Notes under the pieces: model-generated
Database searches by the model: none
What the model was told of the DNA's origin: nothing
The model's input: the letters and a program-made list of their open reading frames with translations, nothing else
Assembly (NCBI GenBank): GCA_029266415.1
Contig: JAQSWW010000034.1
Span: forward strand, 1 to 32,375
Length of the DNA: 32,375 nucleotides
Direction: 5' to 3'
Source of the DNA: Actinomycetospora sp.
GTDB taxonomy: Bacteria > Actinomycetota > Actinomycetes > Mycobacteriales > Pseudonocardiaceae
Position numbers and translations under genes: made by a program
In this document: in pieces, positions 1 to 10,087 of the stretch
How positions within the stretch are numbered: position 1 is the stretch's first letter
How the letters are laid out: each line of letters begins with the position of its first letter

Positions 1-273
1 GGACCGTGGCGGGCGGTGGGGTCGATCCCCGCGGAGGAGGTCGACGCCCTGGTCTCCCGGATCACCGAGGCGGGCCTCGACGACACGGCGTGGGAGGGCG
101 GCGGGGTGCGCGTGCCCGCGCGCTGCCTCGTCGCGGTGGCGGGGATGGGCTGGCCGGAGGACCCCGCGGCGCTCACCGTCGCGCTCTCCGAGGACGACGC
201 GTGGATGCGCGTCGAGGTCGGTGACAGCGCGATCGTGCGCCGCCGCCGACCCCGCCTGGCCCTGCTGACCTGA
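1..273 (+). CDS. C-terminal fragment of an unrecognised protein
   Basis: The frame is open from the first base of the window and ends at a TGA at 271-273, so only the last 90 residues are visible and the start lies outside. I do not recognise the family. The fragment is acidic and rich in Ala, Asp and Val, with a basic RRRRPR stretch near the end. It has no obvious membrane segment or catalytic motif. Codon third positions are strongly G/C, as expected of a real gene here. It converges on the dienelactone hydrolase gene with only two bases between the two stop codons, and I see no terminator hairpin there. Confidence 0.6.
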   Translation, partial: GPWRAVGSIPAEEVDALVSRITEAGLDDTAWEGGGVRVPARCLVAVAGMGWPEDPAALTVALSEDDAWMRVEVGDSAIVRRRRPRLALLT

Positions 274-275
274 GA

Positions 276-977
276 TCAGCCGAGGTTCGCGCGCAGGAAG
301 TCGCGCGTGGCGCTCCAGGCCTTGAGTGCCTGCTCGGGGTCGTAGGTGCCGAGCAGGTTCTCGTCGTTGAAGAAGGCGTGGTCGGACGGGTAGAGGCGGA
401 AGTCCGGCCGGATGCCCGACTCCTTCTCGATCCGCTCGGCGAGGTCCTCGACGGCCTCCGGCGGCGCCATCTCGTCCTCCTCGCCGAAGTGGCCGAGGAG
501 CGGGGCGGAGAGGTTCTCGAAGCTGGGGTAGTCCTCGCCCAGCACGCCGTAGAACGGCACGGCCGCACCGATCTTGTCGCCCTGCTGCGCGGCGAGGACC
601 AGCACGAACCCGCCGCCCATGCAGAAGCCGACCGCGCCGACCTTGTCGCCGGTGACGGCCTCGTGCGCGAGCAGGTAGTCGACGGCACCGCCGAGGTCGG
701 TCGCGGCCTGCTCGACGGGCAGCTCCTGCATGAGCCGTCCCGCCTCGTCGGAGTCGTGGGTGGTCGTGCCGCCGTAGAGGTCGGGGGCGAGCGCGACGAA
801 GCCCTCGGCGGCGAGTCGGTGGGTGACGTCGGCGATGTGGCTGGTCAGGCCCCACCACTCCTGGATGACGACGACACCGGGCCCCGAGCCGGACTCGGGC
901 AGCGCCAGGTAGCCGTGCGCGGTCCGACCGTTGCTGGGGAAGGTGACGTTCTGGAGCGGGTCGACCATCTCCGCCAT
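276..977 (-). CDS. Dienelactone hydrolase family protein
   Basis: An alpha/beta hydrolase of 233 residues, the usual length for cytoplasmic dienelactone hydrolases. Near the N-terminus is the QEWWG motif, whose Glu positions the nucleophile in this family. The nucleophile elbow is GFCMGG, with Cys as in dienelactone hydrolase rather than Ser. The acid lies in the FGEEDEM segment and the catalytic His in SDHAFFND. Known members open the lactone of dienelactones in aromatic degradation, but many actinobacterial paralogues have no assigned substrate, and no aromatic pathway genes are adjacent. The start is the ATG at 977, one base after the globin stop, so the two are probably co-transcribed and translationally coupled. 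A second ATG lies three codons downstream. Confidence 0.9.
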   Translation of the reverse strand: MAEMVDPLQNVTFPSNGRTAHGYLALPESGSGPGVVVIQEWWGLTSHIADVTHRLAAEGFVALAPDLYGGTTTHDSDEAGRLMQELPVEQAATDLGGAVDYLLAHEAVTGDKVGAVGFCMGGGFVLVLAAQQGDKIGAAVPFYGVLGEDYPSFENLSAPLLGHFGEEDEMAPPEAVEDLAERIEKESGIRPDFRLYPSDHAFFNDENLLGTYDPEQALKAWSATRDFLRANLG

Positions 978-978
978 C

Positions 979-1377
979 TCACCAGCTCTTGTTCATCATG
1001 CTGGTGGCGGCCATCTCGAAGTACTCCCACATCTGCCGGCGCCGTTCCTCGGGAAGGTCGGCCTCGTCGACCGCCACGCGCATGCAGCGCAGCCACGCGT
1101 CGCGCTCGAGCGGGCCGATGGGGAACGGGCCGTGGCGCATGCGCAGCCGCGGGTGCCCGCGCTGGTGCGAGTAGGTCTGCGGGCCTCCCCAGTACTGCTC
1201 GAGGAACATCAGCAGGCGCTGCTCGGCCGGCCCCAGGTCCTCCTCGGGGTAGAGGGGACGCAGGACCGGGTCGTCGGCGACCTGCTCGTAGAAGCGGTGC
1301 ACGATGCCGGCGAAGGTCTCGTGCCCGCCCACGGCGTCGTAGAACGTCTCCGGCCGTCCGGCCTGTGGTGCACTCAC
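979..1377 (-). CDS. glbO: Group II truncated hemoglobin (trHbO type)
   Basis: A 132-residue protein that aligns by eye along its whole length with mycobacterial GlbO, including the FYDAVGG start and the FLEQYWGGP and [10 protein letters not shown] blocks. Heme-pocket residues are visible: Tyr30 (B10), Tyr43 (CD1), proximal His82 (F8) and Trp95 (G8, in DAWLRCM). Group II truncated globins bind oxygen tightly and are linked to oxygen or nitric oxide handling near the respiratory membrane. The chosen GTG start at 1377 adds about seven residues relative to the mycobacterial protein; upstream there is only a weak GGTGGG. The gene lies 31 bases after mscS and one base before the hydrolase, probably one operon. 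The neighbourhood matches glbO in mycobacteria (Rv2470). Confidence 0.95.
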   Translation of the reverse strand: MSAPQAGRPETFYDAVGGHETFAGIVHRFYEQVADDPVLRPLYPEEDLGPAEQRLLMFLEQYWGGPQTYSHQRGHPRLRMRHGPFPIGPLERDAWLRCMRVAVDEADLPEERRRQMWEYFEMAATSMMNKSW

Positions 1378-1408
1378 CCCACCACGGTCCCAGATCCGCG
1401 CCGGCGCG

Positions 1409-2473
1409 TCAGACCGCGGGCGTGCCGGGGCCCGCGACGCCGGAGCGACCGGCGAACGGGAAGGGCGCCGGGACGCCGGCGGCGTCGAGCGCGGACTTGA
1501 TCTCAGCGGCCACCGCGCGCTGCACGGCCCACTGCTCGCCGGGGCGGGTGCGCACGGTCAGGCGCATGAGCACGCCCTCGGCGGTCACCGACTGCACGCC
1601 GAGCATCTCCGGCGCCGCGATCACCTTGCTCGCGATCTTCGGCTCGGCGCACTCGGCGTTGGCGGCGCGCTCGGCGATCTCGAGCGCCTCGTCGACGTCG
1701 GCGCTGTGCCCCACGGGGATGTCGACGACGGCCACCGAGTAGCCCTGGCTGGAGTTGCCGACGCGCAGCACCTCACCGTTGCGGACGTACCAGACGGTCC
1801 CGGCGATGTCGCGCAGCGTCGTGACCCGCAGGCCGACGGCCTCGACGGTGCCGATGGCCTCGCCGAGGTCGACGACGTCGCCGACGCCGTACTGGTCCTC
1901 GAGCATCATGAAGATCCCGGACAGGAAGTCGCGGACGAGGTTCTGGGCGCCGAACCCGATCGCGACGCCGACGATGCCGGCCGAGGCGATGATCGGGGCG
2001 AGGTTCACCCCGAACTCGCCCAGGATCAGCACGAACGCGACCCCGTAGATCAGCATCGTCGAGAACGAGCGCAGCACCGAGCCGATGGCCTGCGCGCGCT
2101 GGGTGCGGCGCTCGACCATCAGCGGCGCGGCGTCGCGCAGGGTGCGCACGGCCCGGTCGCGCAGGGGGCGCAGCATCGCCGGTACGCGACCCTCCCCGGC
2201 GCCGGTGGTCAGCCGGTGGATGGCCCGGTGCACGGCGAAGCGCAGGACCACGGCGACGACGATGATCAGGAGCACGATCACGCCGTGCGCGATCAGCTGG
2301 TCGGCCGAACGGGAGAGCCAGTCGGTCTGGGTGAGCTCGAAGACGCGGGCGCAGAGCGAACCCTGGTCGGCCGCACAGCTCGGCGCGCCCGGGGGCAGGG
2401 GCACGGCGGAGGCGGGCGGCGCGGGGGTGGCCGGGGTGCTGCTCGGTGCGGGCGTCGGCAACGGCACGGTCAC
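1409..2473 (-). CDS. Small-conductance mechanosensitive channel, MscS family
   Basis: An inner-membrane MscS-type channel expected to open on hypo-osmotic shock. From the GTG at 2473 it has 354 residues: a Pro/Ala/Thr-rich N-terminal tail of about 50 residues, a membrane helix near 60-82 ([13 protein letters not shown]), a second helix after a basic linker ([13 protein letters not shown]), then the pore-lining Gly/Ala-rich helix ([17 protein letters not shown]). The hallmark [13 protein letters not shown] and the beta domain follow ([19 protein letters not shown]). The start was chosen because TACCGT lies eight bases upstream, fitting a leaderless promoter. A longer GTG start at 2545 would add 24 basic, non-membrane residues and lacks a Shine-Dalgarno sequence. 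It leads the minus-strand group with glbO and the hydrolase. Confidence 0.92.
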   Translation of the reverse strand: MTVPLPTPAPSSTPATPAPPASAVPLPPGAPSCAADQGSLCARVFELTQTDWLSRSADQLIAHGVIVLLIIVVAVVLRFAVHRAIHRLTTGAGEGRVPAMLRPLRDRAVRTLRDAAPLMVERRTQRAQAIGSVLRSFSTMLIYGVAFVLILGEFGVNLAPIIASAGIVGVAIGFGAQNLVRDFLSGIFMMLEDQYGVGDVVDLGEAIGTVEAVGLRVTTLRDIAGTVWYVRNGEVLRVGNSSQGYSVAVVDIPVGHSADVDEALEIAERAANAECAEPKIASKVIAAPEMLGVQSVTAEGVLMRLTVRTRPGEQWAVQRAVAAEIKSALDAAGVPAPFPFAGRSGVAGPGTPAV

Positions 2474-2481
2474 GTCGTCCG

Positions 2482-2487
2482 ACGGTA
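2482..2487 (-). promoter_or_regulatory. Candidate leaderless promoter -10 of the mscS gene
   Basis: On the minus strand TACCGT fits the actinobacterial TAnnnT -10 pattern and ends eight bases before the GTG at 2473. No Shine-Dalgarno sequence lies in between, so the transcript would start at or next to the start codon. The -35 match (TCGGAA, 17 bases upstream) is poor. Confidence 0.45.
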
Positions 2488-2637
2488 GAGCACGCCGCGG
2501 CGCTTTCCGACCGGCCCGTCCCCGCTCGCCCTCCGCCGGCGACACGCCGTGCGCCGCCCGTGGCGCACGCCACCAACACAGGTGCGACCGGCCGGTTTGT
2601 GTGGTCGACTAGGCGCAACTCGGCGGGAGGTGGTCGT

Positions 2638-3315
2638 GTGCACGAACGACAACCCGGCAGCGTGACTCCGCTGGTCAGCGAGGTCCCGCCCACCACCGCG
2701 CCGCAGGGGGGGGTCGACCCCCCCGTTCCCCCTCCACCCGAGCTCTCCGTCGCTCCCTCGCTCGCTCCCTCCGTGGTCGTCCCGGCGCCGTCGCCGCCCT
2801 GGGGCCGCCGCCGGGTCCTGCTCCTCAACGCCACCTTCGAGCCCCTCACCGCGCTGCCGCTGCGCCGGGCGATCGTGCTGCTCGTGTGCGGCAAGGCCGA
2901 GGTGGTGCACGGCGACACCGCCGGGCTCGTGCTGCACTCGGCCACCGGGGCGGTCGAGGTCCCCTCCGTGATCCGGCTCCGTACCTACGTCCGCGTGCCG
3001 TTCCGCGCCCGGGTGCCGCTCACCCGGGCCGCGCTGATGCACCGTGACCGGTTCCGCTGCGCGTACTGCGGCGGACGCGCGGAGACCATCGACCACGTCG
3101 TGCCCCGCAGCCGCGGCGGGACGCACACGTGGGAGAACTGCGTGGCGTGCTGCGCCCGGTGCAACCACAAGAAGGCCGACAAGCTGCTCGCCGAGCTCGG
3201 GTGGCCGCTGCGCACCATGCCGACCGCACCCCGCGGGCGGCACTGGCGCCTGCTCGCCGGCCTCGTCGACGCCGACCCCCAATGGCTGCCCTACCTGGGG
3301 GAGACCGCCGCGTGA
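2638..3315 (+). CDS. HNH endonuclease family protein
   Basis: A 225-residue protein of the HNH family widespread in actinobacteria (Rv2469c-like by position). Residues 1-55 are a low-complexity Pro/Val-rich tail. Residues 56-125 form a conserved N-terminal domain (RRRVLLLNATFEPL). The HNH zinc-finger nuclease lies at about 135-185: CAYC at 141-144, then IDHVVPRSRGG, ENC, and CARCNHKKAD. His153, Asn167 and His177 are the candidate active-site residues and two Cys pairs bind structural zinc. A GGGAGG Shine-Dalgarno at 2625-2630, seven bases before the GTG, decides the start; the open frame extends further upstream. The cellular DNA target is unknown. The amidase starts 19 bases downstream. A run of eight G and seven C at 2706-2724 sits in the tail. 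Confidence 0.9.
   Translation: MHERQPGSVTPLVSEVPPTTAPQGGVDPPVPPPPELSVAPSLAPSVVVPAPSPPWGRRRVLLLNATFEPLTALPLRRAIVLLVCGKAEVVHGDTAGLVLHSATGAVEVPSVIRLRTYVRVPFRARVPLTRAALMHRDRFRCAYCGGRAETIDHVVPRSRGGTHTWENCVACCARCNHKKADKLLAELGWPLRTMPTAPRGRHWRLLAGLVDADPQWLPYLGETAA
2706..2724. repeat. G8-TCGA-C7 palindromic homopolymer tract inside the HNH gene
   Basis: Eight G (2706-2713), TCGA, then seven C (2718-2724) form a near-perfect palindrome within codons for the low-complexity N-terminal tail of the HNH protein. Both runs are slippage-prone. A one-base change would frameshift the gene upstream of its catalytic domain. Confidence 0.9.
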
Positions 3316-3334
3316 GGGGCACCGTGCGGCACTC

Positions 3335-4741
3335 GTGAGCGATCTCCACGAACTGAGCGCCCTCGAGACCGGCGCGGCGATCCGGCGCGGCGACGTGACG
3401 GCCCTCGAGGTCGTCGACGCCGCGCTCGCCCGGGCCGAGCGGCTGGGCCCCGCGCTGGGCGCGTTCGTGGTCCTCACCGCCGACCGGGCGCGGGACGCCG
3501 CGCGCGCCCTGGATCGGGCCGGGGTCGACGGCGCGGGACCGCTCGCCGGGGTGCCGACGGCCATCAAGGACCTCACCGCCACCGCCGGTGTGCCCACCGC
3601 CCGGGGCTCGGTGCTGGGCGCCGGGGTGGTGCCCGCGTACGACGACGACGTCGTCGGCCTCCTGCGCGCGGCCGGCATGATCAGCATCGGCAAGACCGCG
3701 GTCCCCGAGTTCGGGCTGCCGTGCTACACCGACCCCGCCGGCGCCCCGCCGGCCGTGACGCCGTGGGACCCCGGCCGCTCGGCCGGCGGCTCGTCGGGCG
3801 GGGCGGCCGCCGCGGTCGCCGCGCGCATCCTGCCCGTCGCGCACGGCACCGACGGCGGCGGCTCGATCCGCATCCCGGCGTCGGTGTGCGGGCTCGTCGG
3901 GCTCAAGACGACGCGCGGGCGGGTGCCCGCCGGGCCCGCGGGCGGTGACCCGGCCGGCCTGTCGGTGCACGGGCCGCTCGCGCGCACCGTCGCCGACGCC
4001 GCAGCGTTCCTCGACGCGGTGGCGGCGCCCGCGCCGGGGGAGCCGTTCGTGCCCGCGCCCCCGCCGCCGGGCGGGTACCTCGCCGCGCTGTCGCGCCCCC
4101 TGTCGCGGCGCCGGATCGGGCTGGCCGTGGACCCGCCGGTGGACGGCGTGGCGGTCCACCCGGCCTGCCGGGCCGCGGCCGAGGAGACCGCCGCGCTGCT
4201 CGCCGACCTCGGCCACCACGTCGAGCCCGTCGCGTCCCCGCTGCCCGACGACGTGGTGTCCGCGTTCCTCACGCTGTGGGCGGTGCTGTCGCTGGGCGAC
4301 CCGGTGGACCCCGCCGACGAGCCGCGCCTGCAGCCGCTGACCCGGCACCTGCGCGCCCGCGGGCGGGAGGTCGGCGGCGCCGCAGCGATGGTCGCGCTGC
4401 ACACGGTCCAGGTGGCGACCCGGACCCTGGTCGCCGAACGCGCCGCGTACGACGCGGTCCTGACCCCGACCGTCGCCCTGCCGCCGCGCCCGGTCGGGTG
4501 GTTCACCGAGACCGGCGACCCCGCTGACGACTTCGCCCGCCAGATCGCGTTCACCCCGTGGACCGCGGTCGCCAACCTCACCGGCGAGCCCGCGATCTCG
4601 CTGCCACTGGGCTGGTCCGACGGCCTGCCGATCGGCGTCGCGCTGCGCGGCCGGCGCGGCGAGGAGTCGCTGCTGCTGGCGCTGGGCGCCGAGCTCGAGA
4701 CCGCCCGCCCGTGGGCCGGACGGCGCCCACCCGGGGTGTGA
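3335..4741 (+). CDS. Amidase signature family protein
   Basis: A 468-residue member of the amidase signature superfamily, which hydrolyses carboxamides to acids and ammonia; the substrate cannot be told from sequence. The Ser-cisSer-Lys triad is visible: Lys78 in AIKD, the cis-Ser in GGSSGG at 151-156, and nucleophile Ser177 in DGGGSIRIPAS. The Gly/Ser-rich signature and length are typical. There is no signal peptide, so it is cytoplasmic. The GTG at 3335 was chosen because homology-like sequence (HELSALETGAAIRRGDVTALEVVDAAL) begins there; the Shine-Dalgarno (GAGGGG near 3313-3320) is rather distant. It follows the HNH gene by 19 bases and is closed by a hairpin directly after its stop. Confidence 0.92.
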   Translation: MSDLHELSALETGAAIRRGDVTALEVVDAALARAERLGPALGAFVVLTADRARDAARALDRAGVDGAGPLAGVPTAIKDLTATAGVPTARGSVLGAGVVPAYDDDVVGLLRAAGMISIGKTAVPEFGLPCYTDPAGAPPAVTPWDPGRSAGGSSGGAAAAVAARILPVAHGTDGGGSIRIPASVCGLVGLKTTRGRVPAGPAGGDPAGLSVHGPLARTVADAAAFLDAVAAPAPGEPFVPAPPPPGGYLAALSRPLSRRRIGLAVDPPVDGVAVHPACRAAAEETAALLADLGHHVEPVASPLPDDVVSAFLTLWAVLSLGDPVDPADEPRLQPLTRHLRARGREVGGAAAMVALHTVQVATRTLVAERAAYDAVLTPTVALPPRPVGWFTETGDPADDFARQIAFTPWTAVANLTGEPAISLPLGWSDGLPIGVALRGRRGEESLLLALGAELETARPWAGRRPPGV

Positions 4742-4766
4742 CTCCTACGACGGGACGTCGTGGGAG
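4742..4766 (+). terminator. Hairpin terminator after the amidase gene
   Basis: An 11-bp stem (4742-4752 with 4756-4766, one G-U pair on the plus strand) around a three-base loop starts immediately after the amidase TGA. There is no U-tract, as is common in high-GC actinobacteria. Confidence 0.7.
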
Positions 4767-4797
4767 ACGGAGCGCAGCGGAGCTCGACCCGTCGATC
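4763..4797 (+). repeat. Short dispersed repeat, copy A
   Basis: A 35-base element beginning GGAGAC and containing GGAGCGCAGCGGAG followed by CTCGACC. It shares 13 of 14 core bases with copy B (8254-8288) and the 13-mer GCGGAGCTCGACC with copy C (20256-20290). It overlaps the end of the amidase terminator and ends 15 bases before the -10 of the ctaJ-like gene. Confidence 0.5.
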
Positions 4798-4812
4798 TCC
4801 GTCGGCATCCAC

Positions 4813-4818
4813 TACGGT
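4813..4818 (+). promoter_or_regulatory. Candidate leaderless promoter -10 of the ctaJ-like gene
   Basis: TACGGT fits TAnnnT and ends seven bases before the GTG at 4826. No Shine-Dalgarno is present. GTCGAT at 4791-4796, 16 bases upstream, could serve as a weak -35. Confidence 0.5.
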
Positions 4819-4825
4819 GCTGCCC

Positions 4826-5080
4826 GTGAGCCCGCTGACCACGATCATGCTCTTCGTCGTGGCGCCGGCCGGCGGTCTGCTCCTGATCGCCGTGTCGACG
4901 CTGATCCGCCCGTCGTCCCGCGGCGCGCGGTACCGGTCCGGCGACACCTGGGACCACGAGCCGCTCTGGTGGATGGGCAACCCCCGCGGCTCGGGCGTGC
5001 CCGGGCCGACCGTCGAGGCCGTGCCCGCCAGCCCGGCCGCCGAGCACACCGCCCGAGGAGGCGCCCGTGGCACGTGGTGA
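4826..5080 (+). CDS. ctaJ: Probable aa3-type cytochrome oxidase accessory subunit (CtaJ-like)
   Basis: An 84-residue protein with one N-terminal membrane helix (residues 4-27) followed by a conserved-looking segment SGDTWDHEPLWWMGNP (38-53) and a variable Pro/Ala tail. I recognise this pattern as the small actinobacterial complex IV subunit called CtaJ, seen in the mycobacterial respiratory supercomplex (MSMEG_4693 as I recall). The genomic context, beside DUF5130 and pepN, agrees with its mycobacterial location. It would sit in the cytoplasmic membrane bound to the aa3 oxidase. The GTG at 4826 is chosen for the leaderless -10 seven bases upstream; a longer frame would place about 20 polar residues before the helix. 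Its last 14 bases overlap the DUF5130 gene. The family name is the least certain part. Confidence 0.7.
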   Translation: MSPLTTIMLFVVAPAGGLLLIAVSTLIRPSSRGARYRSGDTWDHEPLWWMGNPRGSGVPGPTVEAVPASPAAEHTARGGARGTW

Positions 5081-5594
5081 GGTCGTCCCCTCCCGGCAGG
5101 ACGCGCCGGGCGAGACCACGCGACTGACCGGCGGTCCCGGCGTCCTCGAGGACCCGGTGTACGGCCAGGCGCGCGTCGCGACCGCCTCGGGGCGCATCTC
5201 CGAGGCGATGGACGTGCACTCGGAGGACTCGCGCACGCCGTTCTCGCCCTCGCAGCTCTCGCGCCTCGACGAGGCCCTGACGCTGGCCTGCCGCGAGACC
5301 GGGCTGCTGTTCACGCTCTACATCGGCGAGCTGGGCACGCGCTCGCGCGAGCGCGCCGAGGAGCTGCACGCCTCCCTCGGCGACCGCGCGGCCGAGGCGA
5401 TCGTCGTCGCCGTGTCGCCGGGCGAGCGCGTCGTCGAGGTCGTCACCGGAGCCGAGTCCAGCCGCCGCATCGACGACCGCGGGGCCAAGCTCGCCGTCAT
5501 GAGCATGGTGGCGTCGTTCAAGGAGTCCGACCTCGTCGGCGGCATGGTCGAGGGCCTGACCATGCTCGCCGACCAGGCCGGCGCCGGCCACTAG
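5067..5594 (+). CDS. DUF5130 family protein (Rv2468c-like)
   Basis: A 175-residue soluble protein of unknown function. The N-terminal 45 residues are polar and probably flexible. The rest (FTLYIGELG, AEAIVVAVSPGERVVEVVTG, RRIDDRGAKLAVMSM) resembles the TPM-like fold assigned to DUF5130 proteins of actinobacteria. There is no signal peptide or membrane helix. A strong GAGGAGG Shine-Dalgarno at 5055-5061, five bases before the GTG at 5067, fixes the start, so the gene begins inside the ctaJ-like gene in another frame (14-base overlap) and is probably translationally coupled to it. A 22-bp perfect hairpin follows. The family recurs next to pepN and the HNH gene in mycobacteria, but no role is established. 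Confidence 0.85.
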   Translation: MARGEVVPSRQDAPGETTRLTGGPGVLEDPVYGQARVATASGRISEAMDVHSEDSRTPFSPSQLSRLDEALTLACRETGLLFTLYIGELGTRSRERAEELHASLGDRAAEAIVVAVSPGERVVEVVTGAESSRRIDDRGAKLAVMSMVASFKESDLVGGMVEGLTMLADQAGAGH

Positions 5595-5610
5595 GCAGGC
5601 CCGGAGTCCG

Positions 5611-5659
5611 AACGAACGCGCTGTTCGCTGCTGTAGAAGCAGCGAACAGCGCGTTCGTT
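5611..5659. terminator. Bidirectional terminator, 22-bp perfect hairpin
   Basis: Arms 5611-5632 and 5638-5659 are perfectly complementary over 22 bp around a five-base loop (GTAGA). The hairpin lies between the convergent DUF5130 gene (stop 5594) and pepN (stop 5677), so it can stop transcription from both sides. There is no clear U-tract. Confidence 0.85.
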
Positions 5660-5676
5660 GCGTTCGGGGTGGGGCC

Positions 5677-8235
<2,559 letters not shown>

Positions 8236-8241
8236 GCGGTC

Positions 8242-8247
8242 ACCCTA
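8242..8247 (-). promoter_or_regulatory. Candidate leaderless promoter -10 of pepN
   Basis: On the minus strand TAGGGT fits TAnnnT and ends six bases before the GTG at 8235, with no Shine-Dalgarno between. Copy B of the dispersed repeat lies six bases further upstream and occupies the -35 region. Confidence 0.5.
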
Positions 8248-8253
8248 CGGCGC

Positions 8254-8288
8254 GGGACGCGGAGCGAAGCGGAGTCGGACCATCGACC
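8254..8288 (+). repeat. Short dispersed repeat, copy B
   Basis: This contains GGAGCGAAGCGGAG, which differs from copy A by one base in 14, followed by GGACCATCGACC. It lies in the divergent space between pepN and the Rv2466c-like gene, next to the pepN promoter. Confidence 0.5.
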
Positions 8289-8356
8289 TCGGGAACATCA
8301 CCGGGGTCGCCGTGGGTTGCCCGAGTGTCACCGCCTCAGAGGGGAACCCGATCGCC

Positions 8357-8965
8357 ATGGCTGACAAGACCCGCGTCGACTTCTGGTTCGACCCGCTGTG
8401 CCCGTTCGCGTGGATCACCTCGCGCTGGATGCTCGAGGTGGAGCAGGTCCGCGACGTCGAGACGCACTGGCACGTCATGAGCCTCGCCGTGCTCAACGAG
8501 GGCCGGGACCTGCCCGAGGAGTACGCCGAGATGATGAAGAAGGCGTGGGGCCCGGTCCGCGTCTGCATCGCCGCCGCGCAGCAGAAGGGCGACGAGATCC
8601 TCGCGCCGCTCTACACCGCGATGGGGACCGAGATCCACAACAACGGCAACAAGGACTTCGACGACGTCATCGCCAAGGCGCTGGACGAGGTCGGCCTCGA
8701 CCGGTCGCTGGCCGACGCCGCGCACACCGACGCCTACGACGACGAGCTGACGAAGAGCCACCACGCGGGCATGGACCCGGTGGGCATGGACGTCGGCACC
8801 CCGGTCATCCACGTCGAGGGCTCGGCGTACTTCGGCCCGGTCATGACCCGCATCCCCAAGGGCGAGCAGGCCGGCCGGATCTTCGACGGCGCGAAGCTGC
8901 TCGCGGGCTACGAGTACTTCTACGAGCTCAAGCGCACGCGCGACACGGAGCTCCGCTTTGACTAG
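8357..8965 (+). CDS. Rv2466c-type DsbA/thioredoxin-fold protein (mycothiol-dependent nitroreductase family)
   Basis: A 202-residue thioredoxin-fold protein that matches mycobacterial Rv2466c along its length as I remember it ([42 protein letters not shown]). In M. tuberculosis that protein is a mycothiol-dependent reductase with a Cys-Pro-Trp-Cys active site that activates nitro prodrugs. Here the motif is Cys15-Pro16-Phe17-Ala18, so the resolving Cys is absent and only a monothiol mechanism is possible. There is no signal peptide, so it is cytoplasmic. The ATG at 8357 is preceded by AGAGGGG about 11 bases upstream. The gene is divergent from pepN, as in mycobacteria. Its stop overlaps that of the convergent DUF559-like gene. 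Confidence 0.92.
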   Translation: MADKTRVDFWFDPLCPFAWITSRWMLEVEQVRDVETHWHVMSLAVLNEGRDLPEEYAEMMKKAWGPVRVCIAAAQQKGDEILAPLYTAMGTEIHNNGNKDFDDVIAKALDEVGLDRSLADAAHTDAYDDELTKSHHAGMDPVGMDVGTPVIHVEGSAYFGPVMTRIPKGEQAGRIFDGAKLLAGYEYFYELKRTRDTELRFD

Positions 8966-9948
8966 CGTCTCGTGAGTGCTTGTCCGTGCTGGGGCACGGA
9001 CAAGCACTCACAGGTGCCGGTGCCGTCGCGCAGGAGCACCCCGCGCCGCCGCAGCGAGGTGATGACCGCCGACGCCGCGGCACAGGGTCTCCCGGTGACC
9101 TCCTCCCAGCCGAAGGTCAGCCGCCCCCGTCCCTCGAGCTCGGCGGCGTTGTCGCGGGCCCGGTCGATCAGCGCCGACCTCCGGTCGGAGTGCCAGCGCC
9201 ACCCGTCGAGCCGGACGGTGAACGGGCCTTCCGGGGTGTCGTACTCGCAGTCCTCGTACCGGGTGCTCCCACCGACCCGGACGGCCGCCTGCCGGCGCGC
9301 ACGCGGCAGACCGTGCGCGTCCTCGACATCGACGGCGTAGCGCGACTCCAGCGCCGAGGACACGCCCTCCGCGAGCAGGCGCGCCGCGTCCAGCAGCGGC
9401 CGCCGGTACCGGTGCGGCCGGCGCAGCTCCATCACCACCAGCAGCTGCTGCGCCGACACCTTCATCCCCAGCGCCGCGTGGAGCATGCTCCGCATGGCCG
9501 CACGCGGGTCGGCCGCCGCGACGGCGAGGTCGAGGCAGGTGTCGGGTCGTGAGACGGTCGGGAGGTCGTCGGTGTCGACGACCAGGTGCGGGAAGGCCCG
9601 CGAGCGGTGGAGGGCCACGGCGTGACGGTCCACGGCCGAGCTCCCGTAGGGCACGGTGACGTGGATCCGGCCGTCACCGGGGACGTGCAGGCCGTGGCGA
9701 GCAGCGGCGGTGGCGTGGCTCAGGGCGGCCGTCGGCCCGGTGCAGAGCAGCGCCGCCCGTTGACGCTGGCGCTCGGTGGGTGCGCCCGTGGTCGTGAGGT
9801 AGACCTTGCGGTGGACGCGGAGCATGCGGCGCGCGATCAGTTGCGCCTCGATCCACTCGTCGGTGTGGCCGGCGGCGAGTATCTGGGCGCGGGTCAGCAG
9901 GTCGTCCTGCTCGCGGGCGGTACGACGCAGGGCCAGTTCGTCTCTCAT
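8962..9948 (-). CDS. AbiEi-like N-terminal / DUF559-like C-terminal domain protein
   Basis: A 328-residue protein of a family abundant in actinobacteria, often annotated as AbiEi-type antitoxin-domain or DUF559 protein; no function is established. Residues 12-55 ([23 protein letters not shown]) form a winged-helix AbiEi-like domain. Residues 62-145 continue the family pattern ([38 protein letters not shown]). The C-terminal part ([31 protein letters not shown]) resembles a Vsr/DUF559 PD-(D/E)XK-like nuclease, but the usual Glu of the E-x-D pair before DG is Arg246, so catalysis is doubtful. The start is the ATG at 9948. The last residues (about 313-326) are encoded by an 18-bp palindrome (8972-9011), and a sister palindrome lies upstream. 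Confidence 0.82.
   Translation of the reverse strand: MRDELALRRTAREQDDLLTRAQILAAGHTDEWIEAQLIARRMLRVHRKVYLTTTGAPTERQRQRAALLCTGPTAALSHATAAARHGLHVPGDGRIHVTVPYGSSAVDRHAVALHRSRAFPHLVVDTDDLPTVSRPDTCLDLAVAAADPRAAMRSMLHAALGMKVSAQQLLVVMELRRPHRYRRPLLDAARLLAEGVSSALESRYAVDVEDAHGLPRARRQAAVRVGGSTRYEDCEYDTPEGPFTVRLDGWRWHSDRRSALIDRARDNAAELEGRGRLTFGWEEVTGRPCAAASAVITSLRRRGVLLRDGTGTCECLSVPQHGQALTRR
8972..9011. terminator. 18-bp perfect hairpin, GTGAG...CTCAC family, copy 1
   Basis: Arms 8972-8989 and 8994-9011 are perfectly complementary around a four-base loop (TGGG). On the plus strand the hairpin starts seven bases after the Rv2466c-like gene's stop, so it can terminate that transcript. On the minus strand it lies inside the 3' coding end of the DUF559-like gene. 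Its stem differs from copy 2 (10088-10127) at two positions, each compensated in the other arm. Confidence 0.8.
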
Positions 9949-10087
9949 GCACCGACCGTCGAGCACCCCGTTCCACCAGCGGTAACGCGTGCCGGGACCC
10001 CTGGGGACGCACACGGCCGATGGGGACGGCGATCGGGCGAGCAGCACCCCCGGTCGCGGTGCGGCAGGGTGGGGCAGGGCGCGGGCT

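Noticed and set aside
8962-9948. A complete type IV AbiE toxin-antitoxin pair
   Set aside because: Only an AbiEi-like N-terminal domain is seen; no AbiEii nucleotidyltransferase toxin gene is adjacent.
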